This document shows positions 36,413 to 43,990 of a stretch of 64,000 nucleotides of DNA, in pieces; the first letter of the stretch is position 1; every line of letters starts with the position of its first letter. The translations under genes were made by a program, and so were the position numbers. The notes under the pieces were generated by a model. The model had not been told where the DNA came from. It saw only the letters and a program-made list of their open reading frames with translations, and did not search any database. The stretch comes from Thalassobacillus sp043497085 (GTDB taxonomy: Bacteria; Bacillota; Bacilli; Bacillales; Halobacillaceae): NCBI GenBank assembly GCA_043497085.1, contig JBIEKI010000001.1. One strand, written 5' to 3'.

Positions 36413-38026
36413 GTGAAAAGTGAGTACACATACAAAGAATTGTATAACAAGTGGGAGAAGTTCGTTAATGGAGGAAAAGATTTATCACATCTGCCAAAAA
36501 CAGTAGCCGATTCTTGGAGGCGGTGCCGACAGATGAACGTCAACCCATTTCAAAAGCCTTCCCTATTAAAAGAAGATGAAATCCGAGATTTACTTAATAA
36601 GAACCAGTATTTGATCAACATTGTTTCTCCATTTATCAAATTGATCAGCGATTTGACGAAAGAAACGGGCTTTATCTTTGTGCTTACCGATAAGGAAGGA
36701 AATGTGCTGGATGTCCGTGGTGACAAATTAGTAATTAATGATGCGAAAAAGAATAAGTTTGTTATCGGAGCTCACCGTTCCGAAAGTGCCGGAACTAATG
36801 CCATTAGCCTTGCCCTCCAAACGAATACTCCTGTTCAGCTTGCGGGACCGGAACATTACAATGCGAATTTCCACCAGTGGACATGTGCATCATCGCCAAT
36901 TCATGATACAAATGGAAATATATTAGGTGTTTTAACTCTATCAGGAAGGTACTCTCTAAAACATACACATACACTAGGAATGGTTGTTTCCATTACTAAA
37001 GCCATTGAAAAAGAATTATATTTAAAAGAAAAAATTTTTAAGAAGCAAAAAAACTCAGATTTTTCCTCTTCCACTATGTTCAACTTTGAAGATATCATCG
37101 GAAAGAATGATAAACTCTTACATTCTATTCAGATGGCCAAGCTTGTTTCTAAAATGGACACAAGAGTTTTAGTTGAAGGGGAAAGCGGTACAGGAAAAGA
37201 ATTATTCGTACAAGCAATTCACCAAGCAAGCAATCGAAATGATGGTCCGTTCATAGGGATGAACTGCGCAGCCATTCCGGAACAATTAATTGAAAGTGAA
37301 TTGTTTGGATACCAGGATGGAGCGTTTACTGGTGCCAAAAAAGGTGGCAAGCCAGGAAAGTTTGAGCTGGCCAATGGTGGTACATTATTTCTCGATGAAA
37401 TCAACAGTATGTCTGCTGATATGCAAGTCAAGCTGTTAAGAGCATTACAACAAAACGAAATAACCCGTGTTGGCGGAAACCATTCAATACCTATCAATGT
37501 TCGTGTTGTTGCCGCATCCAACTACCCATTGGAAGAATTAGTTGAACAAGGTTCATTCCGAAAAGATTTATTCTATCGATTAGGAATTATAGTAATCGAT
37601 ATACCACCATTAAGAGAAAGAACGGAAGATATTCCCGAATTATTTGAGACCTTACTTCAGAAAGTCTGTCATCGTCTTGGCATGAATACTTGTGATTATG
37701 ATCCTCTCATTCTCCCTCCCCTGCAATCATATAGTTGGCCGGGAAATATAAGAGAGCTGGAAAATTATATTGAACGAGCGGTGGTACTGGCACAAGGAGA
37801 AACGATAACCATCAAGCACTTGCCAGACAAAGTAATGGACCATATTTTTATCGGAGAAACCAAGGAACTGACCACCCTGGAAAAAGTAGAAAAAGAATCG
37901 ATTCGAAAAGCTTTAAATGTTTTTCAGGGAAACATTGCCAAAACTTCAGAAGTTCTTGGAATAACCAGAAAGACGTTATATAAGAAGATCGACACCTATC
38001 AATTGAAAGAAAATCAAATCAGCTAA
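36413..38026 (+). CDS. acoR: Sigma-54-dependent AcoR-like transcriptional activator
   Basis: Enhancer-binding protein of 537 residues. An N-terminal region (VADSWRRCRQMNVNP) is typical of AcoR, followed by a GAF-type sensory domain (about 60-205), an AAA+ domain (about 225-455) with Walker A GESGTGKE, sigma-54 contact loop DGAFTGAKKG and Walker B GGTLFLDEIN, then a Fis-type HTH (about 506-527, TSEVLGITRKTLYKK). It hydrolyses ATP to open sigma-54 promoters and very probably controls the two -24/-12 promoters in this island. The GTG at 36413 follows GAGGGA by 6 bases; an upstream in-frame start at 36326 lacks a good site. Inducer unknown. Confidence 0.87.
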   Translation: MKSEYTYKELYNKWEKFVNGGKDLSHLPKTVADSWRRCRQMNVNPFQKPSLLKEDEIRDLLNKNQYLINIVSPFIKLISDLTKETGFIFVLTDKEGNVLDVRGDKLVINDAKKNKFVIGAHRSESAGTNAISLALQTNTPVQLAGPEHYNANFHQWTCASSPIHDTNGNILGVLTLSGRYSLKHTHTLGMVVSITKAIEKELYLKEKIFKKQKNSDFSSSTMFNFEDIIGKNDKLLHSIQMAKLVSKMDTRVLVEGESGTGKELFVQAIHQASNRNDGPFIGMNCAAIPEQLIESELFGYQDGAFTGAKKGGKPGKFELANGGTLFLDEINSMSADMQVKLLRALQQNEITRVGGNHSIPINVRVVAASNYPLEELVEQGSFRKDLFYRLGIIVIDIPPLRERTEDIPELFETLLQKVCHRLGMNTCDYDPLILPPLQSYSWPGNIRELENYIERAVVLAQGETITIKHLPDKVMDHIFIGETKELTTLEKVEKESIRKALNVFQGNIAKTSEVLGITRKTLYKKIDTYQLKENQIS

Positions 38027-38029
38027 AAA

Positions 38030-38070
38030 CCACCTTGGAGCCCTCCAAAATTTGGAGGGCTCCGGGGTGG
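38030..38070. repeat. Hairpin unit 'a' (second locus), terminator of the activator gene
   Basis: A 20-bp stem whose inner part GGAGCCCTCCAAA pairs perfectly with TTTGGAGGGCTCC, the outer part with G-T pairs. It lies 4 bases after the activator stop and is close in sequence to 12422 and 41056. Confidence 0.8.
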
Positions 38071-38080
38071 TCGCTTGTTT

Positions 38081-38115
38081 ACCCCAGGGCCTCCAGATAT
38101 TGGAGGACCTGGGGT
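38081..38115. repeat. Hairpin unit 'b' (second locus)
   Basis: ACCCCAGGGCCTCCA pairs with TGGAGGACCTGGGGT around GATAT, ten bases after unit 'a'. It is followed by CTTCTC and matches the decayed copy at 12471 and the copy at 39343. Confidence 0.8.
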
Positions 38116-38219
38116 CTTCTCATTTCTACACCAACAAGAATTATTTATTTAGTATTTCAAGAGGGTTTCTCAAATAAAATAACTCTAGAATGACGTTTGA
38201 CTCTGGAAGGAGTGTTTCT

Positions 38220-39152
38220 ATGCAAATAAGGCCATTTGCATTACAGCGCGGAGATACGATCGGTATTGTCACATTGGGAAGCCCGCCAGAAAGAAATGAG
38301 GTTGAGACAGGAATAAAAATGTTGGAAGACATGGGGTTTAAAACTCTTCTTGGTCGTAACGTTTACGCCCGAGATGGTTTCTTAGCAGGTACAGCGCAAG
38401 AACGTGCAGGAGATTTAATGCGTATGTTTGCCAATCCAGAGGTGAAAATGATATTACCTACAAGGGGCGGGGTAGGAGTTGCTGGAATTCTTCCTTATCT
38501 TGACTATGCATTTATACAGCGAAACGCAAAAATCATAAGTGGTTACAGTGATATTACGGTATTGTTGAATGCCCTGTACCAATATGCCCATTTAATAACT
38601 TTTCAAAGTCTGATGCTTGTCGATTTTAACCCAAACACCCCCGCCTATAATTTTAATCAATTTTTTACTGCTATTTCCTCCTCTACACCAATTGGACAAA
38701 TACAGACTCCTCCTAATATTCCGTTAAAAAGCAGAGTACCCGGAAACGTCACCGGGCCGATTGTTGGCGGAAATCTCACATCATTAGTTGGCACCATCGG
38801 TACTCCTTTTGAAATAGATACTCGAGGAAAGATTCTCCTGATCGAGGATACACACGAACCCATTAACACATTATTCAGATATACCGAACAATTACGAATG
38901 GCTGGGAAGTTCCGGGACTGTATTGGGATTGTTATGGGAGAATGCACAGAGTGTGAAGAATCTTATGGTAAGACGTACGAAGATTTTATCAATGAATTTA
39001 TAATACCATTAGGAAAGCCGCTGATAACTAATCTAACCTCAGCACACGGCACTTATAAAACTGCAATTCCTATTGGGGCAACGGTTAACTTGAATACATT
39101 CAATAATACATTAACGGTTCTTACACCTACTACGACTCCTTCTTTCTACTGA
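38220..39152 (+). CDS. S66-family LD-carboxypeptidase
   Basis: Cytoplasmic serine peptidase of 310 residues, the usual LdcA/MccF length. It removes the terminal D-Ala from muropeptides (LD-carboxypeptidase) or detoxifies peptide-nucleotide antibiotics (MccF). Visible motifs are the nucleophile segment ISGYSDITVL, LPTRGGVGVAG, PIVGGNLTSL, and Glu in LIEDTHEP with a C-terminal His in SAHGTYK completing the Ser-Glu-His triad. The ATG at 38220 has GGAAGGAG 6 bases upstream. It is monocistronic between hairpin pairs. An LdcA role in wall recycling is more likely than MccF on general grounds only. Confidence 0.86.
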   Translation: MQIRPFALQRGDTIGIVTLGSPPERNEVETGIKMLEDMGFKTLLGRNVYARDGFLAGTAQERAGDLMRMFANPEVKMILPTRGGVGVAGILPYLDYAFIQRNAKIISGYSDITVLLNALYQYAHLITFQSLMLVDFNPNTPAYNFNQFFTAISSSTPIGQIQTPPNIPLKSRVPGNVTGPIVGGNLTSLVGTIGTPFEIDTRGKILLIEDTHEPINTLFRYTEQLRMAGKFRDCIGIVMGECTECEESYGKTYEDFINEFIIPLGKPLITNLTSAHGTYKTAIPIGATVNLNTFNNTLTVLTPTTTPSFY

Positions 39153-39187
39153 TGAAATAAGTATTATGAATACCGGGGAGTTATGAG

Positions 39188-39262
39188 ATGACTAATTACT
39201 TTTACACAAAACTTTGTGGGTCGTTTCAGGGCGGGTTGGTTTTAAATAAATATCAAAAGTAA
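39188..39262 (+). CDS. Possible 24-residue small protein
   Basis: A short frame starting ATG at 39188 with GGGGAG 7 bases upstream would give a 24-residue peptide starting MTNYFYTKLCG. It lies after the LD-carboxypeptidase gene and before a hairpin pair. The peptide is recognised as nothing known and could be chance. Confidence 0.2.
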   Translation: MTNYFYTKLCGSFQGGLVLNKYQK

Positions 39263-39293
39263 TAGAGATGGTGGGGAAACCTAGCAAGTCTAC

Positions 39294-39331
39294 CATCCTC
39301 GGATCCCTCCAAATTTTGAAGGAATCCGGGG
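39294..39331. repeat. Hairpin unit 'a' (third locus)
   Basis: CCTCGGATCCCTCCAAA is partly complementary to TTTTGAAGGAATCCGGGG, a diverged copy of unit 'a'. It is followed 11 bases later by unit 'b'. Confidence 0.65.
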
Positions 39332-39342
39332 TAAACAAGTTA

Positions 39343-39378
39343 ACACCCCAGGTCCAATTTCTGGAGGACCTGGGGTGT
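39343..39378. terminator. Hairpin unit 'b' (third locus), shared terminator
   Basis: ACACCCCAGGTCC pairs perfectly with GGACCTGGGGTGT. It ends the leftward SPOR/phosphodiester-glycosidase gene (12 bases away) and is the partner of the unit 'a' hairpin on its left. Confidence 0.75.
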
Positions 39379-39390
39379 GTTAGTACAATG

Positions 39391-40935
39391 TTATTCTGGC
39401 AGAATTACAATCGCGTTTCCTACTGGTCTCTCACCGGAAGCATCAGAAGGCTGGTTAACGAGTTCATTCCCAATCGCCATTGTAGTCGATCCACCGCCAT
39501 CGAGGTTCATGGCTTCAAAAGCACCGAGACTCTGCATCAGCTCAGCGCTTTCCAGGAAGTTCACCCCGATACTATTGTCGGCACGACCGTCTACCGTAAC
39601 AAACAACAGGTTGCCGTTTTCCTTGATACCTGCAAGCGTCCTAGGGTGTCGCTTGATCGCAAAGTTATACAGGAAGTTTGAACTCCAATAAAAGCCTTCA
39701 TCAGCGGCAGGTATCGTCAATTCACCGTTTTCAATCAGGCGTGGGCCGCCATTTACGATACTATTTATAGCCGCATCCGTTGACTCTTCTCCATCTACCA
39801 ATAAACTCTCTTCCACATCCAGCTTGGCTCCTGGTTGTGCATGTTCCCTAAGCCACTCGGCGTGTGAGCCAGTAGCAGCAAGTACCGCACCATCTACCGG
39901 GATGTGCCCGCCTTGGTTTCTGACTTCCCAAACCTCGCCGTCCGAATCTAAAACAACTTCCAGGCCTTCACCTGCTGGTGTTTCATCGCCAAATACAGGC
40001 TTGAATAAAATCAGCTCGCTGTCATCGGTGCAGGTGACATCATGCCTCGGTGCTTCTGTCGGCACATCACCTCCGGTACCGCCACAGCTGCGGATCAACC
40101 CAGGTTTCCGATTGATGCCATCCAGGGGAATGGATGCTCCATCGGAAGACTCAACCATCAGTTCCGTTTCCACTTCCGCAATATCTGCCCCTGACTCGGA
40201 AAAAACCAGATTGGTGCGGTCGCTGACGGACTCACTGACCAACTCGCCATCAAAGACGGAAACGCCGGCCAGGTCGCCCGGTGTCCCGTCACGGGTACCG
40301 ACGACAAAGTATCCGCCATTGATTGCTGCCAGTGCATCGGTTCGCTCGGATATCTCGGTTACCTTCTCTTTTCCCTGCACCTCTCCTTGTGCGAGGGCGG
40401 AAGTGACGGTACCATCAAAAACATCCGGATCAACTTCGAGGATATTCACTGCCCATGGACCATCTGTCCTTGTTCCGTCAAAGGCAGTAAAAAGTGTGCT
40501 GGCACTTGTGTAACCGTCTTTCTCCAGTTCTGCTTCTAACTCCTGTGCTGCACCAACGTTGTCAAACTCTCCGACGCGCACAAGATAAGCGATTCGATGT
40601 GTGTCAATATCATTGTATTTATTATCTTTGATCTGAGTGACATAAGCCTTATAACCGTCTGTTTTCAATCGTTTTACCAGATCCTTGCTTTCATCCTTTG
40701 TTTCCGCCAGTGAGATCTGAACCGTGTATACATCTGAAGTCTGGCCACGTTCAATATGGGTATAGGTAACACCAGGAGCAATTTTCTCTGTTTCACGGGT
40801 TTCCTCCAGGCTGGCATGGCCAAGGTCCAGTTCCGTATAGGCTGAGGCAGAATTTACGGGAAAACTGCCAAGCAATATCCATAAACTTAAACCAATACTG
40901 ATTAAAGAAGTGCCGGCTAACCTGTTTTTGTTCAT
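39391..40935 (-). CDS. Secreted SPOR plus phosphodiester-glycosidase protein
   Basis: Exported protein of 514 residues. It has a signal peptide (about 1-31, NSASA), a SPOR-like domain (about 65-150, VYTVQISLAETKDES and LVRVGEFDNVGAAQELEAEL) that binds denuded glycan strands, and a C-terminal NAGPA/phosphodiester-glycosidase domain (about 185-514) with AINGGYFVV, KRHPRTLAGI and NLDGGGSTTMAIG. NAGPA-type enzymes remove GlcNAc or GlcNAc-1-phosphate from phosphodiester-linked sugars; in Bacillus, YvqJ-like proteins may act on wall polymers. The protein is highly acidic, and its DNA is clearly more GC-rich than neighbouring genes (about 55-60% in sampled lines). AAAGGAG precedes the ATG. The upstream block is duplicated upstream of the 5'-nucleotidase. 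Confidence 0.85.
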   Translation of the reverse strand: MNKNRLAGTSLISIGLSLWILLGSFPVNSASAYTELDLGHASLEETRETEKIAPGVTYTHIERGQTSDVYTVQISLAETKDESKDLVKRLKTDGYKAYVTQIKDNKYNDIDTHRIAYLVRVGEFDNVGAAQELEAELEKDGYTSASTLFTAFDGTRTDGPWAVNILEVDPDVFDGTVTSALAQGEVQGKEKVTEISERTDALAAINGGYFVVGTRDGTPGDLAGVSVFDGELVSESVSDRTNLVFSESGADIAEVETELMVESSDGASIPLDGINRKPGLIRSCGGTGGDVPTEAPRHDVTCTDDSELILFKPVFGDETPAGEGLEVVLDSDGEVWEVRNQGGHIPVDGAVLAATGSHAEWLREHAQPGAKLDVEESLLVDGEESTDAAINSIVNGGPRLIENGELTIPAADEGFYWSSNFLYNFAIKRHPRTLAGIKENGNLLFVTVDGRADNSIGVNFLESAELMQSLGAFEAMNLDGGGSTTMAIGNELVNQPSDASGERPVGNAIVILPE

Positions 40936-40943
40936 TCCATCTA

Positions 40944-41055
40944 CTCCTTTTCTATAAATTAGTAGTCTTCAGGATGTTACTTATATATCCATCTGCAAAA
41001 ATCCTATAGAAAAGGAGAAAAAAGGATATAAGAACCATCAAAATTAGACAAAAGA
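40944..41055 (-). repeat. Duplicated upstream regulatory block, copy A
   Basis: About 112 bases aligned by eye to 42956-43066, including the ribosome-binding site (CTCCTTTTCTA on the plus strand), a shared TATATAA-like core and the distal AAAATTAGACAAAA. Copy A is the complete leader of the SPOR/phosphodiester-glycosidase gene, so promoter elements probably lie within it. Confidence 0.7.
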
Positions 41056-41094
41056 CACCCCGGAGCATCCAAAATTCGGAGGGCTCCCCGGGGT
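41056..41094. repeat. Hairpin unit 'a' (fourth locus)
   Basis: CACCCCGGAGCATCC...GGAGGGCTCCCCGGGGTG, very similar to the 38030 hairpin (inner TCCAAAATT and GGAGGGCTCC shared). It abuts upstream block copy A. Confidence 0.7.
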
Positions 41095-41126
41095 GGTCTC
41101 GTTATTGTCCCGGCATTCCGTATAGC

Positions 41127-41170
41127 AAAAAGTCCCCGGGAATCCATTAACTGCATTCCCGGGGACTTTT
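41127..41170 (-). terminator. Terminator of the 5'-nucleotidase gene
   Basis: AAAAGTCCCCGGGAAT pairs perfectly (16 bp) with ATTCCCGGGGACTTTT; on the minus strand the stem runs into a T run. It lies about 70 bases beyond the 5'-nucleotidase stop. Confidence 0.85.
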
Positions 41171-41238
41171 GAATATAATTTGGTTAAGTGTTTTAGCTTG
41201 TTGTGGGCTTTTCGGTTCTATATCTTAATCAGATCTTG

Positions 41239-42828
41239 CTACTTTACATCAATTCGGTTCAAAGCTGGAGCTTCAATATTTTCTTGCTGTTTTAGATATT
41301 CAATCATAGCATCTAATGCTAGAGGCCCTGTTACTTGATTTGTTCCTTCTTTCAGAACCGTAAATCCGTCTCCGCCAGTGGCGATAAAGTTGTTGACGGT
41401 CACTGTGTATGGTTGTTCCGGATCAATCGGGTTGCCATTACTGTCCGCCATGGAAACAATCTTTTCCCCCTTTGGAGCGGCGTCATCCCAAGTATAGTTT
41501 AATCCTGACACTTGCAAAATTCGAGGGTAGCTGCCTGACCATTGCTGTTCAAGGGCTGCTTTTATTTGGCTCCCGGTCAATGTCATTTTTACAAGGTTAT
41601 TCCCGAATGGAAGCATAGTATATAATTCTCCCCACGTGATTGGACCTTCATCCAGGTCTGCACGAATACCACCGGGATTCATAAATGCAAAGTCTGTTTG
41701 CATAGCAGCCCGCTGTGAATCAGCAACAAGGTTGCCGAGCGCAGACTCTCCACTGGCATCTTGAGCGGTCGTAATCGGCTCGTCCGCCTGCGCGATGACT
41801 TCCTGAATTTGATCCTCCACTTCTTTGCTGTAGTTATCCACCATTTCTTTTACTTCTGCATCAGGTTCGATAGCATCATGGAAGGTGGTAACCACGGACG
41901 CTTCTTTTGATACGATATCCTTCGTTTTTGGATCAATCATTAAATCTACATCAGAAAAGGCAGTTCCATAGGAATAAGATTCCACAATCAGCTTTCCGTC
42001 TACAACGGTGTTCGCGTAAGCATGATTATGCCCGCCAAAAATAACATCGACTTCATCGTCGATTTTTGGAGCGAACTCCACAACCTCTCCAGAGGGATTA
42101 GTGCCATCCGGATTGGAAGATGCAGGCACATGAGCAAGCACAACGATGGATTCGACACCTTTTTCTTTCAGTTGCGCAGCTGCTTTGTTAATCGCCGCAG
42201 CCTCATCGGTGAACTCAACCCCTTCGATACCGCTCGGAAGAACAATGTTCTTCGTGTCTGTGGTGATTACACCGATAAATCCAATCGGCATGCCGTTGAC
42301 TTTTTTGATCACATACGGCGGCAGAATCGGTTCGCCTGTATCTTTATCTTTCACATTTGCTACGGTATAAGGGAAGGAAGCTCCTTCAAAATCTCCTGTT
42401 TCTTCATGAGTCCCTCCATAGATCAGGCGCTTCATTTCAGCAACTCCTTCATCAAACTCATGGTTGCCGACAGTTCCTACATCAAAACCAAGTTCGTTTA
42501 GAATCTCAATGGTAGGTTCATCCTGCAGGAGGGAAGAAACAGGTGAACTTGCCCCAACGACATCTCCTGCATGGACAAGTAATGTGTTTTTGTTGTCCTG
42601 TTCATACTGTTTCAGGTAAGCAGCCAAATATTCGGCTCCCCCTGCCTTTCGGTCACCGATGGTACGGTAAACGTCCAGTTGACCATGAAAATCATTCATG
42701 CCTAATAATTGTACGGGTATGTACCTTTCCTTATAGTGTTCATTGGCACCGGGATGGGCTGAAACTGATGTACTTAAAAGTGATAAGGACAATAGAAGGG
42801 CTGGTAATAACTTTCTAACTTGTAACAT
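41239..42828 (-). CDS. Secreted 5'-nucleotidase/UDP-sugar hydrolase-like enzyme
   Basis: Exported metallophosphoesterase of 529 residues. It has a signal peptide (about 1-24, STSVSA), calcineurin-type metal motifs LLGMNDFHGQL, VHAGDVVGASSP, VGNHEFDEG, VLAHVP and GGHNHAYA, and a 5'-nucleotidase C-terminal domain with FAFMNPGGIRADL and TMLPFGNNLVKMTLTG. It dephosphorylates extracellular nucleotides to salvage phosphate or nucleosides. No LPXTG or SLH anchor is visible, so it is probably released. The ATG at 42828 has AAGGAGG 6 bases upstream and gives a clean signal peptide; an extended frame to 42864 lacks one. Preceded by a promoter and a possible leader peptide. Confidence 0.88.
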   Translation of the reverse strand: MLQVRKLLPALLLSLSLLSTSVSAHPGANEHYKERYIPVQLLGMNDFHGQLDVYRTIGDRKAGGAEYLAAYLKQYEQDNKNTLLVHAGDVVGASSPVSSLLQDEPTIEILNELGFDVGTVGNHEFDEGVAEMKRLIYGGTHEETGDFEGASFPYTVANVKDKDTGEPILPPYVIKKVNGMPIGFIGVITTDTKNIVLPSGIEGVEFTDEAAAINKAAAQLKEKGVESIVVLAHVPASSNPDGTNPSGEVVEFAPKIDDEVDVIFGGHNHAYANTVVDGKLIVESYSYGTAFSDVDLMIDPKTKDIVSKEASVVTTFHDAIEPDAEVKEMVDNYSKEVEDQIQEVIAQADEPITTAQDASGESALGNLVADSQRAAMQTDFAFMNPGGIRADLDEGPITWGELYTMLPFGNNLVKMTLTGSQIKAALEQQWSGSYPRILQVSGLNYTWDDAAPKGEKIVSMADSNGNPIDPEQPYTVTVNNFIATGGDGFTVLKEGTNQVTGPLALDAMIEYLKQQENIEAPALNRIDVK

Positions 42829-42851
42829 GATGTACCTCCTTGTATTTATTG

Positions 42852-42950
42852 TTATCTTAAACAATAGCAGAGTAGTATAAAGTTGTTTTTAACCAATTGT
42901 AAAATCTTGAAAATTGTAACTTTTAAGTGCTCCGGGATATGTTTTTTCAC
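42852..42950 (-). CDS. Possible 32-residue leader or small protein
   Basis: Reading leftward, AAAAGGAG belonging to the duplicated upstream block is followed after 5 bases by GTG and an open frame of 32 codons (begins MKKHIPEHLK, rich in hydrophobic and basic residues) that stops 23 bases before the 5'-nucleotidase start. It overlaps the promoter proposed at 42874-42902, so both may not be real. No homologue is recognised. Confidence 0.25.
   Translation of the reverse strand: MKKHIPEHLKVTIFKILQLVKNNFILLCYCLR
42874..42902 (-). promoter_or_regulatory. Candidate sigma-A promoter of the 5'-nucleotidase gene
   Basis: On the minus strand TTACAA (-35) and TATACT (-10) are separated by 17 bases, about 46 bases before the start codon. 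Confidence 0.5.
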
Positions 42951-42955
42951 CTCAG

Positions 42956-43066
42956 CTCCTTTTCTAAAAATTAGTATCTGCACCATCTATTTATATACCA
43001 ACAGAACTAATTCCTATATATAAGGTACAAAAGGGGAGAATGGTACCAACAAAATTAGACAAAAAG
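42956..43066 (-). repeat. Duplicated upstream regulatory block, copy B
   Basis: Aligned by eye to 40944-41055 at roughly 70% identity, with both ends strongly conserved. Here the ribosome-binding site of the block is followed by a possible 32-codon frame rather than the 5'-nucleotidase itself. Confidence 0.7.
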
Positions 43067-43102
43067 TCTCTCTTAGACAATCGATTTCGAGGAAGAGAAA
43101 GT

Positions 43103-43147
43103 AAAATATCCCACGGTCTCCATATTTTGAAGTCCACGGGATATTTT
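43103..43147. terminator. Hairpin upstream of block B
   Basis: AAAATATCCC pairs with GGGATATTTT around an imperfectly paired interior with GGTCTCCATATTTTGA. A and T tracts flank both sides. It insulates the leftward nucleotidase from the rightward membrane-protein gene. Confidence 0.6.
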
Positions 43148-43317
43148 ATATGAAGCATTACTTTGTTTAGTTGGCTTGAGCCTCGTCAATCCGGCGGATT
43201 TCTTGCCCTGCGAAGATACTTGTTGAATCTGTTATACTCTTAAAATATATTCATTCTGTTTAATTATTACCGATGAATATAGTGTTAGATAAATAGATGT
43301 AACACAAGGAGAGAATT

Positions 43318-43701
43318 ATGAAAGAAGTTATATTATTACTTGCAGAAATCGTTAATATATTTCACGACTTGTTTGGCGAACTGGCGAGGGGATTAGGGTT
43401 GACCTTGAATGATAAAGAGATGCACTTTTGGATAATCGGCATATTAGGATTAGCTGGATTTTTAATTGTGAATGCAGCTTTTCATGTCCTGTCTCAATGG
43501 AGCATCACGGCTATATCATTTGTATTTTCATTTGCAATGGTGCTTGTTTTTGTGTTCGCAGTAGAAATACAGCAGAAAATAACGGGAGCCGGGCAAATGG
43601 AATTCCAAGATGCAGCTATTAGTATAGTAGGGTTTTTGGCGTTTTTTGGTGCCTACTTATTATTTAAAGGGAGTTTAATTCTGCTAAAGAAATTTATCTG
43701 A
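43318..43701 (+). CDS. Small integral membrane protein of unknown function
   Basis: A 127-residue protein I do not recognise. An N-terminal amphipathic stretch (EIVNIFHDLFGELARGLGL) is followed by three hydrophobic segments at about 36-57, 60-80 and 100-120, with a basic C-terminal end (LLKKFI). AAGGAG is well spaced before the ATG. It is monocistronic: divergent from the nucleotidase and followed by a very strong hairpin. Confidence 0.7.
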   Translation: MKEVILLLAEIVNIFHDLFGELARGLGLTLNDKEMHFWIIGILGLAGFLIVNAAFHVLSQWSITAISFVFSFAMVLVFVFAVEIQQKITGAGQMEFQDAAISIVGFLAFFGAYLLFKGSLILLKKFI

Positions 43702-43714
43702 CCAGTTTAGGCGA

Positions 43715-43757
43715 AGCTTCCCCGGGAGAACCATTTTCTGGTTCTCCCGGGGAAGCT
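43715..43757. terminator. 19-bp perfect GC-rich terminator
   Basis: AGCTTCCCCGGGAGAACCA pairs fully with its complement across TTTTC. It lies 13 bases after the small membrane protein and isolates the exopolysaccharide locus. Confidence 0.85.
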
Positions 43758-43929
43758 CTTAGTTTGTGTGGGTAATTTATACTATTTTATATAAATACCC
43801 CCATAGACTTTAATTTCGACAATCTACGACGATAACAATGAGGGAGAGGATAAAAACAACTAGGATACAGTCATGCCAAATGTAATAGATAGTATTTTTG
43901 AAAAAAATTTACAGATTCCATAGATTGTG

Positions 43930-43940
43930 TATGCTATAAT
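43930..43940 (+). promoter_or_regulatory. Extended -10 promoter of the exopolysaccharide locus
   Basis: TATGCTATAAT lies 50 bases before the chain-length regulator start; consensus -10 with a TATG extension and no clear -35. Confidence 0.55.
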
Positions 43941-43990
43941 AATCCTAGTTTGGACAAAATTCAACATAGAAAGATGGAGGGACACTTTAC

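Larger units (their letters stand above)
40936..41238. other. Intergenic region between two leftward secreted-enzyme genes
   Basis: A 303-base gap. It contains the upstream block copy A, hairpin 'a' and the 5'-nucleotidase terminator described separately. The remaining ~70 bases next to the nucleotidase stop hold nothing recognisable. Confidence 0.6.
42829..43317. other. Divergent intergenic region
   Basis: A 489-base gap between divergent genes. It contains the nucleotidase promoter, a possible 32-codon leader, upstream block copy B and a hairpin, each listed separately. The right part (43148-43317) should contain the promoter of the small membrane protein, but no convincing -35/-10 pair with correct spacing was found. 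Confidence 0.5.

Noticed and set aside
39824..40513. A 229-codon open frame on the plus strand
   Set aside because: It is antisense to the well-supported SPOR/phosphodiester-glycosidase gene, has low-complexity Ser/Pro composition and arises from the GC-rich codon pattern.
42022..42501. A 159-codon rightward open frame
   Set aside because: Antisense to the 5'-nucleotidase metal-binding domain, whose motifs are intact.
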